In this document: piece by piece, positions 31,901-43,541 of the stretch
Layout: every line of letters begins with the position of its first letter
How positions within the stretch are numbered: position 1 is the stretch's first letter
From: Tolypocladium sp. Sup5 PDA-1
Taxonomy: Eukaryota; Ascomycota; Sordariomycetes; Hypocreales; Ophiocordycipitaceae
Length of the DNA: 64,000 bases
Assembly (NCBI GenBank): GCA_000750105.3
Contig: JPHH03000026.1
Span: forward strand, 372,001 to 436,000
Reading direction: 5' to 3'
Notes under the pieces: generated by a model
Database searches by the model: none
The model's input: the letters and a program-made list of their open reading frames with translations, nothing else
What the model was told of the DNA's origin: nothing
Program-made: the position numbers and the translations under genes

Positions 31901-34673
31901 GTTGACCGGGTGTCGGATCTAGTCGGGCCGGGCCGTCTCGTTTGGAGATGGGAATGCTTGGAGTTGAAGGAATTCCATCCACCGTGGACTCGTTTATGTC
32001 CGGTTTAAGCTTCTGCGCCGACATGGAAGACGACTGACTGGCGATGGTCCGCGGAGTGGACGGTCTCAAATCCGAGAGCGACCGAGGCGTTGAAGGGGGC
32101 CGCAGGCCCCCAGCTGATACGACGGATGCACTCACCGTCTCCGCCTTGACTTCAGCCAATGCTGCCTTGGGGGCAGCAACGCCAAAGCCGCGTTGCCCGA
32201 GACTGATGTGTCTCATGAATTTTGGCGGCTTGGCGGCGGTCTTGTGAATGGGGGCTGGCGGATTGTGTGGCTTCTTTTTGGGCATCATGTCCGGCTTCTC
32301 CGCTTCAGCCGTGGTCAAGGAGAATTTCCTAGAAGCCTGCGTGTGACTGACGGACTTTCGCTCTGGAAGTGATGTCCCAAGCGCATTGGAGTCTTCCGTC
32401 GCCTGCTTCCGAGATGCGTCGTCGAGCTCAGCCCTATGCCTTGAGGAATGATGATGGTGCCGGCTGGTGGACAGGCGGCTCCTCGAGTCGTCAAACTCTT
32501 GCAGCTGTTTCCAGATGGACTTTTCTCCTGGTCGGACTAGCCTGTCGGGTGCAAATTTCTGAAATCCAATGACATTGTCCACCAAGGCTTCGGAAACACG
32601 GCGGTTTGGGGTATAGAAGGTATCGCCTATTCGATCCTGACGTCGTTTGCTGCCGGCACTGCCATCCATGGCATGGGACGGATAGTGCGCATCCGACTGC
32701 AATGGGGCGGCTTCGATCTCATTTGCGTCCAAGACGCTTCTCATTTGCAAGTCATACATCCGGCACCGAATTCTAAACTCATCCTCGTCGTCTTGCTCGA
32801 CTTTGTTCGACACAGTGAGCGCAATGCCCGCATAAGACAGCGCCTCGTCAGATGCACCAGTCCAGAAAGACACGTGCAGCCACTGAGGCAGCGCATAGCA
32901 CCACTCCTCATTCGATGCCATGGAGGTCAACGATTCGATGCGACGGACAGCATTGAAAGCCTTGTTGGGAGAGAATGACCCCGTCAGAGACTGATAGCTT
33001 CCAACAACCGGGGTTGGCTGATTAGGGGTGCTGCCGCGACTGTGGAATGAGCGAGACAAGACCGCTCCGTGGCCCAGAGCACTGTCCTCAGAGAACTGAG
33101 GGTTCCGGTATTTGAAGAGAGGTACGGAGTGTAGCGGCATCCTGGGCATGCAAATTAAGTCGATGCCGATGCCATTGCCAACCAATGCCTCTGTAGTCCT
33201 CCTCAAAGTCTCGTAGTCCACTTCGAAGATGCCTGGCCCTGGGGTGATGACCGTGATTGAAATACCGGTACGCGTTAGATCTCTGTCGATGTAATCGTGG
33301 GCGAATTGGGATGCTGCCAGATTGATGGCCTCGAGCACATTTCCATGTATAGACAAGGAAGATTCGGCCTTGACGCTGTCCAAGGGCGCGTCTCTGGCTC
33401 CTTGGTCGTCAGAGCATGGGTCGGAAAAGGCGCCGACTGTCTGGTGATATTGACTGATGTCTCGCCGGAAGAAGTTCAACTCCCTTTTCAGCTGGTAGAG
33501 AATCTTTGTCCACTCTCCACTGGCCATTTGGCTCACCACCACGCGGTAAAAGTCTTTGTATGGCCGGTGACTGCCCGACGGCTGGATGCCGGTGTAGTAA
33601 TCGCTGTGCGATGCAGTGCTGGCGAGTTCGTTTGAAAGCCCCGTGTCGTACTCGACGCGGGCAAAGAGGACGATGCTGACGAGGTGTTTCACCTTCAACA
33701 GTGCCCAGCGCTTGAACATGGCGGGCAGGAAGCCGTTGACAACCTTGGTGAACATGATTTCACCAGAGCTGTCAGAGTCAAAATCCCACATTTCTCGCGA
33801 CATCTGGATGAACAACACATATCTCGCGGATTCGCTGCGAAATATAGGCCGGGTATCTCGGACAAAGAAAGCGGCGTGCACGTTTTGGCCGTCGACAAAC
33901 ACGGCGGTGATCTGAGCCTTGATGGTGCCCAAGAATAAAATCGACTGGCCCTTGTAGACGGTTCTCTGGGTTAGCTCGCCGACAGTCAACCTCCACATGT
34001 CTGCTCTCGAGAGATATTGATCTTTGAATGACATCTCGACGTGGGTGGCCTCGATAGCGGGGTGATCCCTGTCCACCTTTGGAACTTGTTAGCACGGCGA
34101 AGGGCTGGTAGAGGCAAGCCCGCAACGTACAGGTGCCAGTAGCACTTGGGACCCCTTCTTCATGCCGAAGGCATCGGCGATGTGCTTGACGACATAGACC
34201 TCCACATCAGGCTGGCGAGCCTTCATCTCCTTGGGCATGTCCTTTGCGACGAAGATGTAGCGGTTGTGCTGACAGTCGTGGTCGGCTTGGCAGCCAGATG
34301 CAGCCTTTGAGCTGTCGCAATGCTCTTGGGGCTGCTTGTTCATGCTGCCATATGCACCAGAGGTAGTCCTTGCCGCATCCCCTTTCGCCGGTGTGATGGA
34401 CATGAGCGAGCCCGGCTTGACGTCGGCGCCGAGGAGGTCGAGGTTCAGCAGGACCTCGTCTCGGGCGTAGCCATCGTTGACAGCGACATGGCAGTATCGC
34501 TCGGCGCGACGGCGCCCGTCTTCCTTTATCGTAGAGTGCGTCGACGTGCTCCTCGGAGAGCCTGGCGAGTCGGTGGATGTGCGGTCGAAGCTCGTGCCGC
34601 TCGACTGGCGAAGGTGTGACCATCGCGGTCCCCTGCGCGGACCGGATGGCGTTGCACCAGCATTTCGAGACAT
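28920..34673 (-). CDS. IML1: Vacuolar membrane-associated protein Iml1 (DEPDC5; SEACIT/GATOR1), 2 exons
   Basis: Exons 34673-34131 and 34076-28920 give 1899 residues. With Npr2 and Npr3 it forms the GTPase-activating complex that switches off Gtr1/RagA, and so TORC1, when amino acids are scarce. The conserved N-terminal region spans the intron (QVLLAP|VDRDHPAIEATHVEMSFKDQYLSRADMWRL), followed by the Iml1-specific domain with a von Willebrand-like fold (AHDYIDRDLTRTGISITVITPGPGIFEVDY). A long disordered Ser/Pro-rich middle follows, then the DEP domain at about residues 1310-1430 (FIGSDMTTWLLDNVEDL...GLFVHVEKRHRFRDGNYFYQI) and a conserved C-terminal domain (RHFYQVALLKSFDFVLDIEAASNFP). A Lys-Asp repeat of about 40 residues interrupts the DEP domain. 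The 54-nt intron has a CTAAC branch site. Confidence 0.94.
30370..30485 (-). repeat. Hexanucleotide microsatellite coding (KD)n inside IML1
   Basis: About 19 imperfect copies of a GACAAG/AAGGAC hexamer (seen as TTGTCC on the plus strand) encode alternating Lys-Asp/Glu residues between the two halves of the Iml1 DEP domain. The hexamer period keeps frame on expansion or contraction, so length variation between strains is likely. Confidence 0.9.
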
Positions 34674-36286
34674 GGAGGCGGCTCGTCTCTCATCGCAGAG
34701 GCAAGATGGTGCGGCGCGAGCGCAATTGCATGACCGAGCGGCGATGGTATTTGTGAGTGTGTTGTTGGTCGAGGTTCGCCAGCAGCGAGGTGGTTGTCAA
34801 TGCCATGTTGTCGGTTGACGTCGCGGCAGAATGAAGCTACAGCTGCGAAGTGGGGGTAGACCGCCTGCCGCTTTAAGCCAGGCGCCGGAAGTCGCTGAGT
34901 TGCTGAGCGGCAGAGTGCTGAGTCGCTGACCAGTGACGTCCATCGACCCCGTCCCATGATTCCGGTATAACTTTACCTTACTCGTACTTACTTCTCCTTG
35001 GACACTGTCGATACGGAGCCCATTCAGCCCAAATTTGTCTAGAAATGTTGCTCACTGCCGTGCTTGCTATTCGGTTTATACGACCCTGGGCTCTGTGCTA
35101 GGCCCGACTCCTCCAGTCGTGTTTGCTTGCCCTCGCCGAGAGGCCCGAGACACGCCAAGGGCGGGAGCATGGCCATTTCTTCAGCGCGGGATCTACGAAA
35201 AAGCCGCAACGAAGGAAATGGGCATCTAGGAACGCAAGGCTTGCTGCGTCTGCGGCTTGGCCATGGCACTGCTCAACCACTGGTCACCCTAGCCGTGCAG
35301 TGCAATCAATGTGGCTGTCACTGATCACCACTGATCGAGTACCCTCACTGCTCAGGGGCCTGGGCTTGCTGCTCTTGGATCGGCTCTGCTGGACCAGCTC
35401 ACGTTCAAAAACTGCGAATAGAGAGAGCCATCTCCCTTGGAACGCCTCCTCTGCCATGCTCACACTTTTTTTCTTGCACAGTCATGAGGCCCTCCAGTGG
35501 GCAGGTGATGATTCACAGCCAAGACGGTATTAGACCACATCCCAAGGTTGTAGGAGGGGCGCTGTATCACCACAATCCTCCAACACCCAATGCTGGACAG
35601 CACTCGTTACGCAGCATATTTGCTGCCGCTAAGGCCTTGTTTGCGACTTGATCCCGGCGCGGGAGATGGGTGTCGCAAACAAATGGCATCGTCAGTGACG
35701 AGCCCCGGCCATCGCCTGTCGGTGATTGGGTGGGCGACCATCGCCAGCTGCTCCAGCCGGAATCTGGAAGACGATCAGTGCCGCATATATTGCCCCATGC
35801 TTCCGCCAGCTGTACGCCCATCTATTCCGTGACCGTCGACTGCGAAACCGGGCGACAGTGGATTTCAACGCTGCCCATCTGGCGATCTTTATAAACGCCA
35901 ACTGCCGAGTTCAGGAGCTTCCTGATCTGTCATCTTCTCCATGCAACTGCAACCTCATTTGGTCCGGTACAGCGCAACCCAGAACACGATCAAACGAGCC
36001 GACATACGCTTGGAGTAGGCGGCCTTTTGGGCTTCCCTTACACGTTAGTACTTTACCAGACTTTGAAAGCGATACTCTGTCCAGCGCATAATCCCCGTCT
36101 CCACGCAATGCTGATCGGATGTCGCTGGCCTGCCTGGTCTGGGGCTTCCCGATATGCAGCCATGTCCCTTACTGATTGTATCTCGGTAGTCAGTGCGCTA
36201 CCCCGTATTTTTGAACTTATTATAGGTCCAAGACGGCCCCTAGTCAGCTCGCCCGGAAGTAGGTTCCCCGTTGCCTGTCGACAACC
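34674..36286. other. Intergenic region between divergent IML1 and zinc transporter genes
   Basis: About 1.6 kb without a recognisable gene; small ORFs on both strands show no family resemblance. It presumably carries the two divergent promoters. Confidence 0.5.
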
Positions 36287-37851
36287 ATGGCCTGTGTCAG
36301 AGTCACCCGCAAGCAGCGCTTGATCGCGACCATCGTCATTTCATTCTCCTTTTTCGTCGCCGAGCTTGTTGGTGAGTAGGCTGGTCTCTTGCACCCAACT
36401 ACAATCTCAGCGATGCTAACACCAAGACCCAGCCGGATTCTACACCCATTCCCTTGCTCTGGTTGCAGATGCATTCCACTATGTAAGGACAGACACGAAC
36501 ACTCGAGTAAGATTGCATTCTTACATACAACGATTAGCTGAGTGATCTGGTTGGGTTTGTGGTGGCTCTCGTTGCGCTCGTGGTTCGTATAGTATCCGCT
36601 CTTTAGCTACTAGACATCGCGCTGAACGGCCCTCAGGTTTCAGAGCGGCCACAGCCTCCGCCGAAAGAGTACACCTTCGGATGGCAACGGGCGACTCTCC
36701 TTGGTGCCTTCTTCAATGGCGTGTTTCTTCTCGCCCTCGGCGTGAGCATTCTCGTCCAAGCCATTGAAAGATTCACGCACATCACTCGTAAGCCAGCCGG
36801 GGCCCGAAACTTGCCAGGACTTGTTCAACTAACGACAGTTGATGACAGCCATAGACAATCCAAAGGTGGTCCTAATCATAGGATGTGTTGGCCTGGGCTT
36901 GAATGTCTTGGTCATGTCCTTTCTTCATGGTGAGTCCGAGCCCACCGAGCTACCTGCTGATCACGGCTGATGGCAAAGGAAGAACACGATCACGGCCACG
37001 GACATAAACACAACCACGAGACGGACAGTGAGGAGGAATCTGCGATTGAGATGGGCGGCAGAAAGGCGGAGGCACGGCCTGCAATTGTAAGCCCGATGGC
37101 CACCACTAAGCTCAGCATCCTCTCGGAGCGATAACCGCTGACCACGCGCAGAGCCACCACGAGCACAAGCACACAGTCGCTGCGCTATCGCACCCGGGTC
37201 GAGACCTGGGGATGCTGGGAGTCCTCGTTCACGTCATCGGCGACGCCATCAACAACGTTGGCGTGATTGTTGCGGCACTCGTCATCTGGAAGGCGGAAGG
37301 CGAGGGGAGATACTATGTCGACCCGGCTATCGGCGTGTTCATTGCCATCATGATCTTCTTGACAGCAATCCCCTTGACGAAGAGTAGCGGAGGCATCCTC
37401 TTGCAAATTGCTCCTGGCGGGATCGACCTCGAAGATGTCAAGCACGACATTGAATCGGTACGTTGTGGCCTCTGCCGGCATGCAACATGAAGGGATCGCA
37501 AATTAATCCTCAGTGCAGATACCCGGCGTCGAGTCCGTTCACGAGCTGCACATCTGGCGCCTCGACCAGCACAAGTCCATCGCCTCTGCCCACATCGTTG
37601 TTGACGGTAGAACCGTCAAGAACTTCACGGGCAAGGCGAGGATCATCATGGAGTGCCTGCACGCCTACGGCATCCACTCGGCAACGCTACAGCCTGAGAT
37701 CCTGCCTCCATACGAGGCGCACACCTCGTCGGTGCAGCCGGAGGGAGAGTCTGCGGGGCCTAGGAGGCGACGGGATCGGTCTCACTGCCAGCTTATCTGT
37801 GGAAACCTGTGCGGGGGGATGCGATGCTGCACGCCGGTTCAGATGAAGTGA
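36287..37851 (+). CDS. Zinc/cation diffusion facilitator (ZRC1/COT1-like), 8 exons
   Basis: Exons 36287-36371, 36433-36482, 36538-36582, 36637-36787, 36849-36929, 36983-37086, 37152-37457 and 37519-37851 give 384 residues. It should move Zn2+ (possibly Co2+) out of the cytosol into the vacuole by H+ exchange. Six membrane segments are expected, with metal sites H44/D48 in TM2 (HSLALVADAFHYLSD) and HVIGD in TM5. The loop before TM5 is short and His-rich (HDHGHGHKHNH), followed by an acidic stretch. The cytosolic C-terminal domain keeps VHELHIWRLD. The residue before D48 is Ser, where yeast Zrc1 has Asn44, a position known to affect metal choice. The tail ends in an unusual Cys-rich stretch (CQLICGNLCGGMRCC). 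The exon 5/6 junction was chosen because it alone avoids a stop. Confidence 0.9.
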
Positions 37852-38134
37852 TTGAAAGCATTTGGAGTTCGAGCTTGGCGTCTGGAGAACGGTAAGAAGA
37901 TGGCTGAGTGCCGTTGGAGTTGGCTGGCGTCTGACAGGAAAGGTTGCTATCTTAGAGAAGGACCTGGATGCGCCAAAATGCTATTTTGTCTCACGTCTAG
38001 CTGCATGATGCCGTTATGCATGGTATTTGGTGCAGGCGTTTGTAAAGATTGAGTCAATTCATAAGTAGTGCGATACCATAGGTAGGACCCTTCAGCGTGG
38101 ATGGCATTGATCAACTTCCCACTCGATACGCAAC

Positions 38135-38611
38135 TCAATAGGCGTGCCTCGTGGCATCAGTATTCCCCTCCGCATCAAGCCGCTTGTTCGTTCGGACAAG
38201 CCAGATCCTCAACACCCAGCTCGAAGCAATGCAAATGACGGCAAACCCAGCATTGCTCGACATGCCAATGAGGTAGCGAGGGGCGTCCGACGCTGGGTAC
38301 AAGTACGTCGTGTACACGTACGAGGCATTCGCCACGACGTTCACAATAGACAGGCCGATGGCCTTCTTTTCGGGAGTCGAGCCCAGCCTGCTAGACACCC
38401 AGCCGAGGATCATGGAGTTGACGGCGCAGGCGCCGCTCGCAAACATAACGCACGAGATGTACCGAGCCGCCCTGTTGAGCGTGCCGGACGAGATGATGAA
38501 TCCGACGAGTGCGAGCCCCATGCCTCCGGTGATTGTGCCACGTTCGCTCGTTGTATCTCGCCGAGGACAGCCCCATGAGGTATCCGAAGAAGCCGGAGAC
38601 CAGATAGGGGG
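38135..38611 (-). pseudogene. 5'-truncated MFS transporter remnant (Dal5/allantoate permease type)
   Basis: The open part on the minus strand reads MGLALVGFIISSGTLNRAARYISCV... to RATRHAY, the last third of a Dal5-like anion:cation symporter (PRYLIGMSSNAGF, WVLRIWLVRTNKRLD). Upstream, YLVSGFFGYLMGLSSARYNERTWH continues the same protein in another frame. One extra A between TGGCAC and ATCACC (about 38543-38549) separates the two pieces. Nothing resembling the first about 300 residues is found before a pyrimidine-rich run. The truncation and frameshift together indicate a dead gene. Confidence 0.78.
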
Positions 38612-38926
38612 GTGGGGGAGGGGCAGGTGAGCAAAAGGGCAGAGCCTCGGTGTAGTTTGGGGACTGTCGTTGGACGTCTTTCTATTGGACCCCTCTGCTG
38701 CTATGAATTACCATTTGTTTCCTTGGGTTCAGCCGTCAGAGAGTCTTTGCGGTGTAGGGGAAGCGCTGAGTGATGTTGAGTTGGTCGTCCTTGTTCCAAG
38801 AGGCGGCGAATGTTCCATCATGGCTGGCAGTCGCTACCTGTAACTGCCTCTAAGTATGCTGGTCATTGAGCCGTCTCGCATAGGCAGCACTTCTCCTCCG
38901 TCTCAATACTTTACATCTCTGACGCC

Positions 38927-39930
38927 ATGGAGATGACCGATCTCGGCGAGTTCCATCTCTTCCCTCGACTCCCTCCCGAAATTCGGTTGCACATTTGGGA
39001 GGCTGGCGATCCGCCGACCCCATCATCACCCAAGTCCCCTGCTACGAATGCTGGCGCGAATGCTTCGAGAATATCACTCTACACGTCGTCATTAGCAATT
39101 GCTCGCTCGCGCAGCACAGGGGCAGTCACGGCTGGCGGATCCGATACATCGTCCATCCCCGCAGCCAAGCCATCTTCCCACCCCTTCATACATGTCGCGA
39201 AGCTCGCCACGAGTGGCTGAAGCAGTTCGACCTCGTACCGACGCGGATCGAGTACCTGGCTCAAACGTACAGCATGGTCACCGCCGAGTCTGAGCCGCAA
39301 AGGTTGCCTGTGAGCTCGGCCATGCGATCCGAGTTGCCCTAGGTTTAGTACGAGAAGGACATACTCGCCGTGTTTGAGCAGTGGAATCGCTCCAAGGCAG
39401 AAGTGCATATGTTCGATGACACGCCGGACAACGTTGATATATTCATTGGATTTGACCGGAGCAAGATCCAGCATGTTGGCTTCTGCGAGTCATCAGACAG
39501 ACCTCCCGCTACTCTGGCGGCGCTTCGACTGGAGACTCTCCCATCCTTGAAAACCGTGTCGCTCATCAGAATGGGACCGCTGCCAGCGAGCCACGCCCCC
39601 CAGATCGGCTGGGAGTCTCCCGATTTGCTGGCAGCGCAAACACAACATTACGAATGCAAAGTCCAAGACTTTGTTGACCCCATGCAGGCCCCTGAGGATA
39701 CCCTCTTCTACCACTGGCGACAGTCGATGCAATGGCTTTGGTACTGGACAGAATGGGATTATGACCCGGACCTATACCCAAAGTTCTGGAGATCCTGGCT
39801 TTGGCATTTGCGTTTTGGCAATGCTTCCTCCAAACAGCTCATTTCTGAGGAGGCGCAGGTCGACTCTTTCAAGGACTATGCTGTGCGACTAGACCCGACC
39901 GTTGGGGAGGAAGACTGTCCGCTGAACTAG
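38927..39930 (+). pseudogene. 2EXR-domain protein, frameshifted
   Basis: Starts well with MEMTDLGEFHLFPRLPPEIRLHIWE, the 2EXR motif of a large filamentous-fungal family of unknown function. Right after IWEA (about 38998-39015) the conserved continuation (ADPIITQVPCYECWRECFENITL) is in another frame, with no room for an intron, so one base is probably lost. The second frame runs to a TAG at 39340-39342 and a second TAG six bases on, then resumes in the same frame (YEKDILAVFEQWNRSKAEVHMFDDTPDNVDIFIGFDRSKIQHVGF) to 39930. These stops could lie in a very short intron (donor gtgagc at 39310, acceptor tttag), but that would be only about 39 nt. The body is otherwise well conserved, so decay is recent or the indel is an assembly error. 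Confidence 0.7.
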
Positions 39931-42900
39931 GAGTTTTGTGGACAATGCGGGCACAGTCGCAGTGAGATGCTTGAACGTGAGATCCCGGCCAGGATGCTGT
40001 GCAGGATGCTGCGCGCATGTGAGGGATAAATCGTATGCAGTAGGACAAATATAGATTTACTGTTCAGCCGCGAATCCAGTTTTTTGAGGAGCTGAAGAGT
40101 TGTATGCATGATGACTTATGCGGTTGCCACGAGGAACGAATACTCACAGCTACGAAGTACTTCGTACACCATGTGCAATTTCGAGGAACTCGGGGCGCTC
40201 TCGATCGACTGGAATAAGTGGGAAGATGAGCGAGCGATGAGAAGAGGGGCCGTTTGGATCTTTCAGTCTACAGCAACTCAGGGCCATTGTATGAACGAGT
40301 GGGAATATGAACGACCAATTGAGACATAGGAAGAAGAGTACTTCGTCCCTGCGGCCGACCTGCCGCTGAGGGCATTCATCGACACGAAGCGATGGTCGAT
40401 TGTTAGATGATGGTGCGAGGGGTTGGCCATCGGATCACCGTCCAAAGCCAGCATTAAACAGGGCAGCGAGAGTAAGCTGGACCGTTCAAGCTGTGCAACC
40501 GACCAACCGTCAATCACGGGCGTCTGATACGCAGGGAAGCAACGGCCTCGGACGACGGACTCGCTCGCGTGCGTCCGTTGCCCCTGCTAGGGACCCTCGT
40601 GACACGGCCCGGGCAGCCCGAGAGCGTTCTGGAGGCGAAGATCCGCTCGGCGTTGCTGGCGGCGACGAGGCGCAGATCTGATGGAGCCTTGCAAGCCCCA
40701 TGGTGTCCGCCGTCCCGACAACCCGAGTCGAGTGTTGGTGGGGCCCATCTCGGCCAAGGTCTGTTGGTGCTTCTCCGAGACTCCGGCCTGTTAGAGAGGC
40801 CGCTGAGAGGAGAGATATCACGGCCGTAAGCCGTACTTTACGCCTGTCTGTGACACGCATAGTCAAAGTTCCCGGCGACTCGACACTCCTCCTTGCATCA
40901 CCAGAGACGTTATAACCCATTTTTTTTAAACAACGTAGAGGTATGTACAGTATGCTGTCGGCTGCCGGTTGGTCGGTTGACGGAGACGCCGTGGGCGGTG
41001 GATAGTGGATCCGTAGATGCGAATTACTGAACGTGCCATTGGGCCAGCGCCAGCCAGAAATGCCGCTGCCCCGTTGGCCCGCGTGCGGAGGCTTGCAAGT
41101 TGCAATACTGTTTTTGTTGGTCGGCGACGGCTGGTGAGGTCGGCTTTTACCTGCGTTGGGCGTGAGCATCTATATTGAGTTGCCGCAAACTTACCGTGCA
41201 ATCTGCGCAGTTGTGGACGAACATGAGGCTGCCAAAACGTACATATGTACGAGACACTCGGGAAAAGAGTGCGAGAAAGAGGAGATTCGTCAGGCTCCAG
41301 CCATCGATTGTCGATGTTGGAGCCCAATAAGCGGCATCAGGTTCGGTTCGAGGCGAGACGCGCTGGGAGGACCCTGGTTTTTAGCGGCGGCCGTGGTGCT
41401 GTTGGTGGCGCAGGCCGCTGGCTCACTAGAGACGCCAGTGCTCCTGCCGAAAGGCCCGCGAGCTGCTCGGGCGAGGTGCGCCGGCAGTGGGGAGTAGGAA
41501 GGCGGTAGCGTGAGGGAGGCTTTTGGGAGGGCAAGGGAGGGGAGGAGGCTCTTGCCCTACGGGAGCAAAGCCAAGAGGAGCTGCATGCAGCCGCTCACCG
41601 CATTTTCGCTGGCGAGGCGAAGCGCGTCATGGCTGAGGTATTAGGACGCACCTGCCATGCGATGCGCAACTGCCAAGGATCAACGAGGGCTCGTGGACGA
41701 ATCAGCGGTGCATGGATGGGTGACTCCTCTCTCCGCCCCCATTGACGATGTTGTCTCCATGTCCAGGTGCTGCACGATTTGACGATGTATCTATTACCTG
41801 CATGCGCCGATGAAGTGGGCGTTGAAGACGTAGGCAGCGATGGATGAATGAATGGAGAATGGCGCCATGAATCGCGGTGCTCTGCGCTGCATGCTTTGCT
41901 GCTAGACGGTACGGATTACCTACTTCGTAATTACCTTCCCTGGCAGTCCGTACCTCCGTAGTCCACAGGTACTCGTATCCGCCGACGACTTGCTTTTGCG
42001 CTGCTCGCATGCACTCGCCGTATTCTGTCGCCGTACTTTGCCGTCGACGGGTGTCCAGACGAGCGAGGCCCTGGCCCCGGGACCCTGGGGCCATCAGAAG
42101 CGGGACCTTTTGTCGGGACCGGACGTTGCCCGCGCAAGGGATTGCTTCTTTGCTTGGCCATGTGACAATGCGACCCATGGATGCTGATAAGGCCCCTGCT
42201 CTCGGTGAAGGCTCCTGGTTGCTGCCATTGCTCGTCGTCGCGTAGGTAGTTAACAAGTACGAATACAGCACAGGTGAGACGGAGGCTCTGAGTATATGAG
42301 CCCGCCATGTATATCACGGGCGTCCTCATCTGCTAGCCAGACAAGATCGGGAGCTGCAGCAGCCACGCGCTCGTATCGTCCAACAACCCACATGGAAGTT
42401 GGAACCTTGATAAAGGACGACCCATGAATGAGTCGTCTAGACCTGATTAGCTCCGAGCCAAGGAGGCCCGGCGGTCTCTTGACGCCCCCCCGGCCGCCCC
42501 CGCCGATGCCCATTCGCTGCCGCGGGACGCCTGGGAGACCCGGCTTTCTGGTTCTGTCGTTTTTGGGGCCACGATCTCCGTCGTCCACGCTCCCTCCTTG
42601 CCTCCGTCCACCATCACCATCATCGCCATCCCGTCGCCGCCAACCTCACACCCGTCGCCCCTCTCCTCCTCCCCCGTCTCCTCCTCCTTCACCTCCCTCG
42701 ACGCCTCACGAGCAGCATCGCCGACGGATGCCCGCGCCGGCAGCAGCAACAGCAGCAGTGTCCTGGCCCTGCTGCGTATAAGTCGGCCCGTCGGAGCACC
42801 AGGCGCCCTCATCCCACGCATCCCGTCCCCACACTCACCGCCCGCTCGACGCTCGTGTCCGCTGCTCGGAGCCCTGCACGCCCTTTTCTTGCGACGACGA

Positions 42901-43541
42901 AGCACGTGCTAAGCTCGACTGAGCTGTCGTCGCCTGTGTCACGGCACCGTCCAGCTGTCCTCCAGCACTCTTCGTCAGCCTGGCCAGCTGTATCCGAACA
43001 CCGACGAGCATCCTGTTGCCGCTCGGCACCTGGGCGAATCGCGCCTCGATCACTGACCGCCGTCTCTTCCGTTGTTTGCTCGCGGTGCCTCGCCCCGTCA
43101 CCGACACCGACACCAACACCCTCGCCCTCACCCTCACCCTCACCAACCGCGCATCACGCACCACGCATCGCGCGCTGTCTGTCTGTGCGCGCCATCGGCC
43201 CGGCCACCTCGCACGCAGCTGTATTCGTATCGTCGACTTCGAGTTTCATCGTCCCACCGTCGACTCGCAGCTTCGCTTCGCACCCGCAACCTCGTCTCGT
43301 CTCTCATGCGGCCAGGCATCTCATCTACCCCGGTTTTGTCGACTATGCATACAGCGCGAGAGTCTCTGGTCCTGCAGCCGTTGATGATGGCGACCTGGCT
43401 GATCTGACTTGGCCTTACGTGACCGACCTCAACTGATTCGAACCGAACTCGAGTCATTTCACGCCTTGTTTCCTGTGACGGACGACTCTCGCCCTCTCCC
43501 CGCGTCTTCACCTCCTCACCTCACCTCGCTCCGCCGGCGAC
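39931..43541. other. Long intergenic region upstream of the Lst4-like gene
   Basis: About 3.6 kb with no recognisable gene on either strand. It contains a 16-base perfect palindrome at 40151-40166, further TACTTCGTA/CTCCGTA motifs near 41921 and 41949, and CCCTCA-type tandem repeats near 43126-43144. The last about 900 bases are pyrimidine-rich and are probably promoter and a long 5' UTR. Several overlapping ORFs of 100-220 codons there look like chance frames in C-rich sequence. Confidence 0.5.
40151..40166. repeat. 16-base perfect palindrome
   Basis: TACGAAGTACTTCGTA reads the same on both strands. It belongs to the TAC(T/C)(T/C)CGTA motif family that recurs in the intergenic DNA of this window. 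Confidence 0.7.

Noticed and set aside
40510..41169. 219-codon minus-strand frame
   Set aside because: Low-complexity composition, no domain, and no initiation or splice context that supports a gene.
42447..43436. Overlapping 100-190-codon frames on both strands before the Lst4-like gene
   Set aside because: Pro/Ser/Arg-rich frames in C-rich simple sequence, most likely promoter and 5' UTR.
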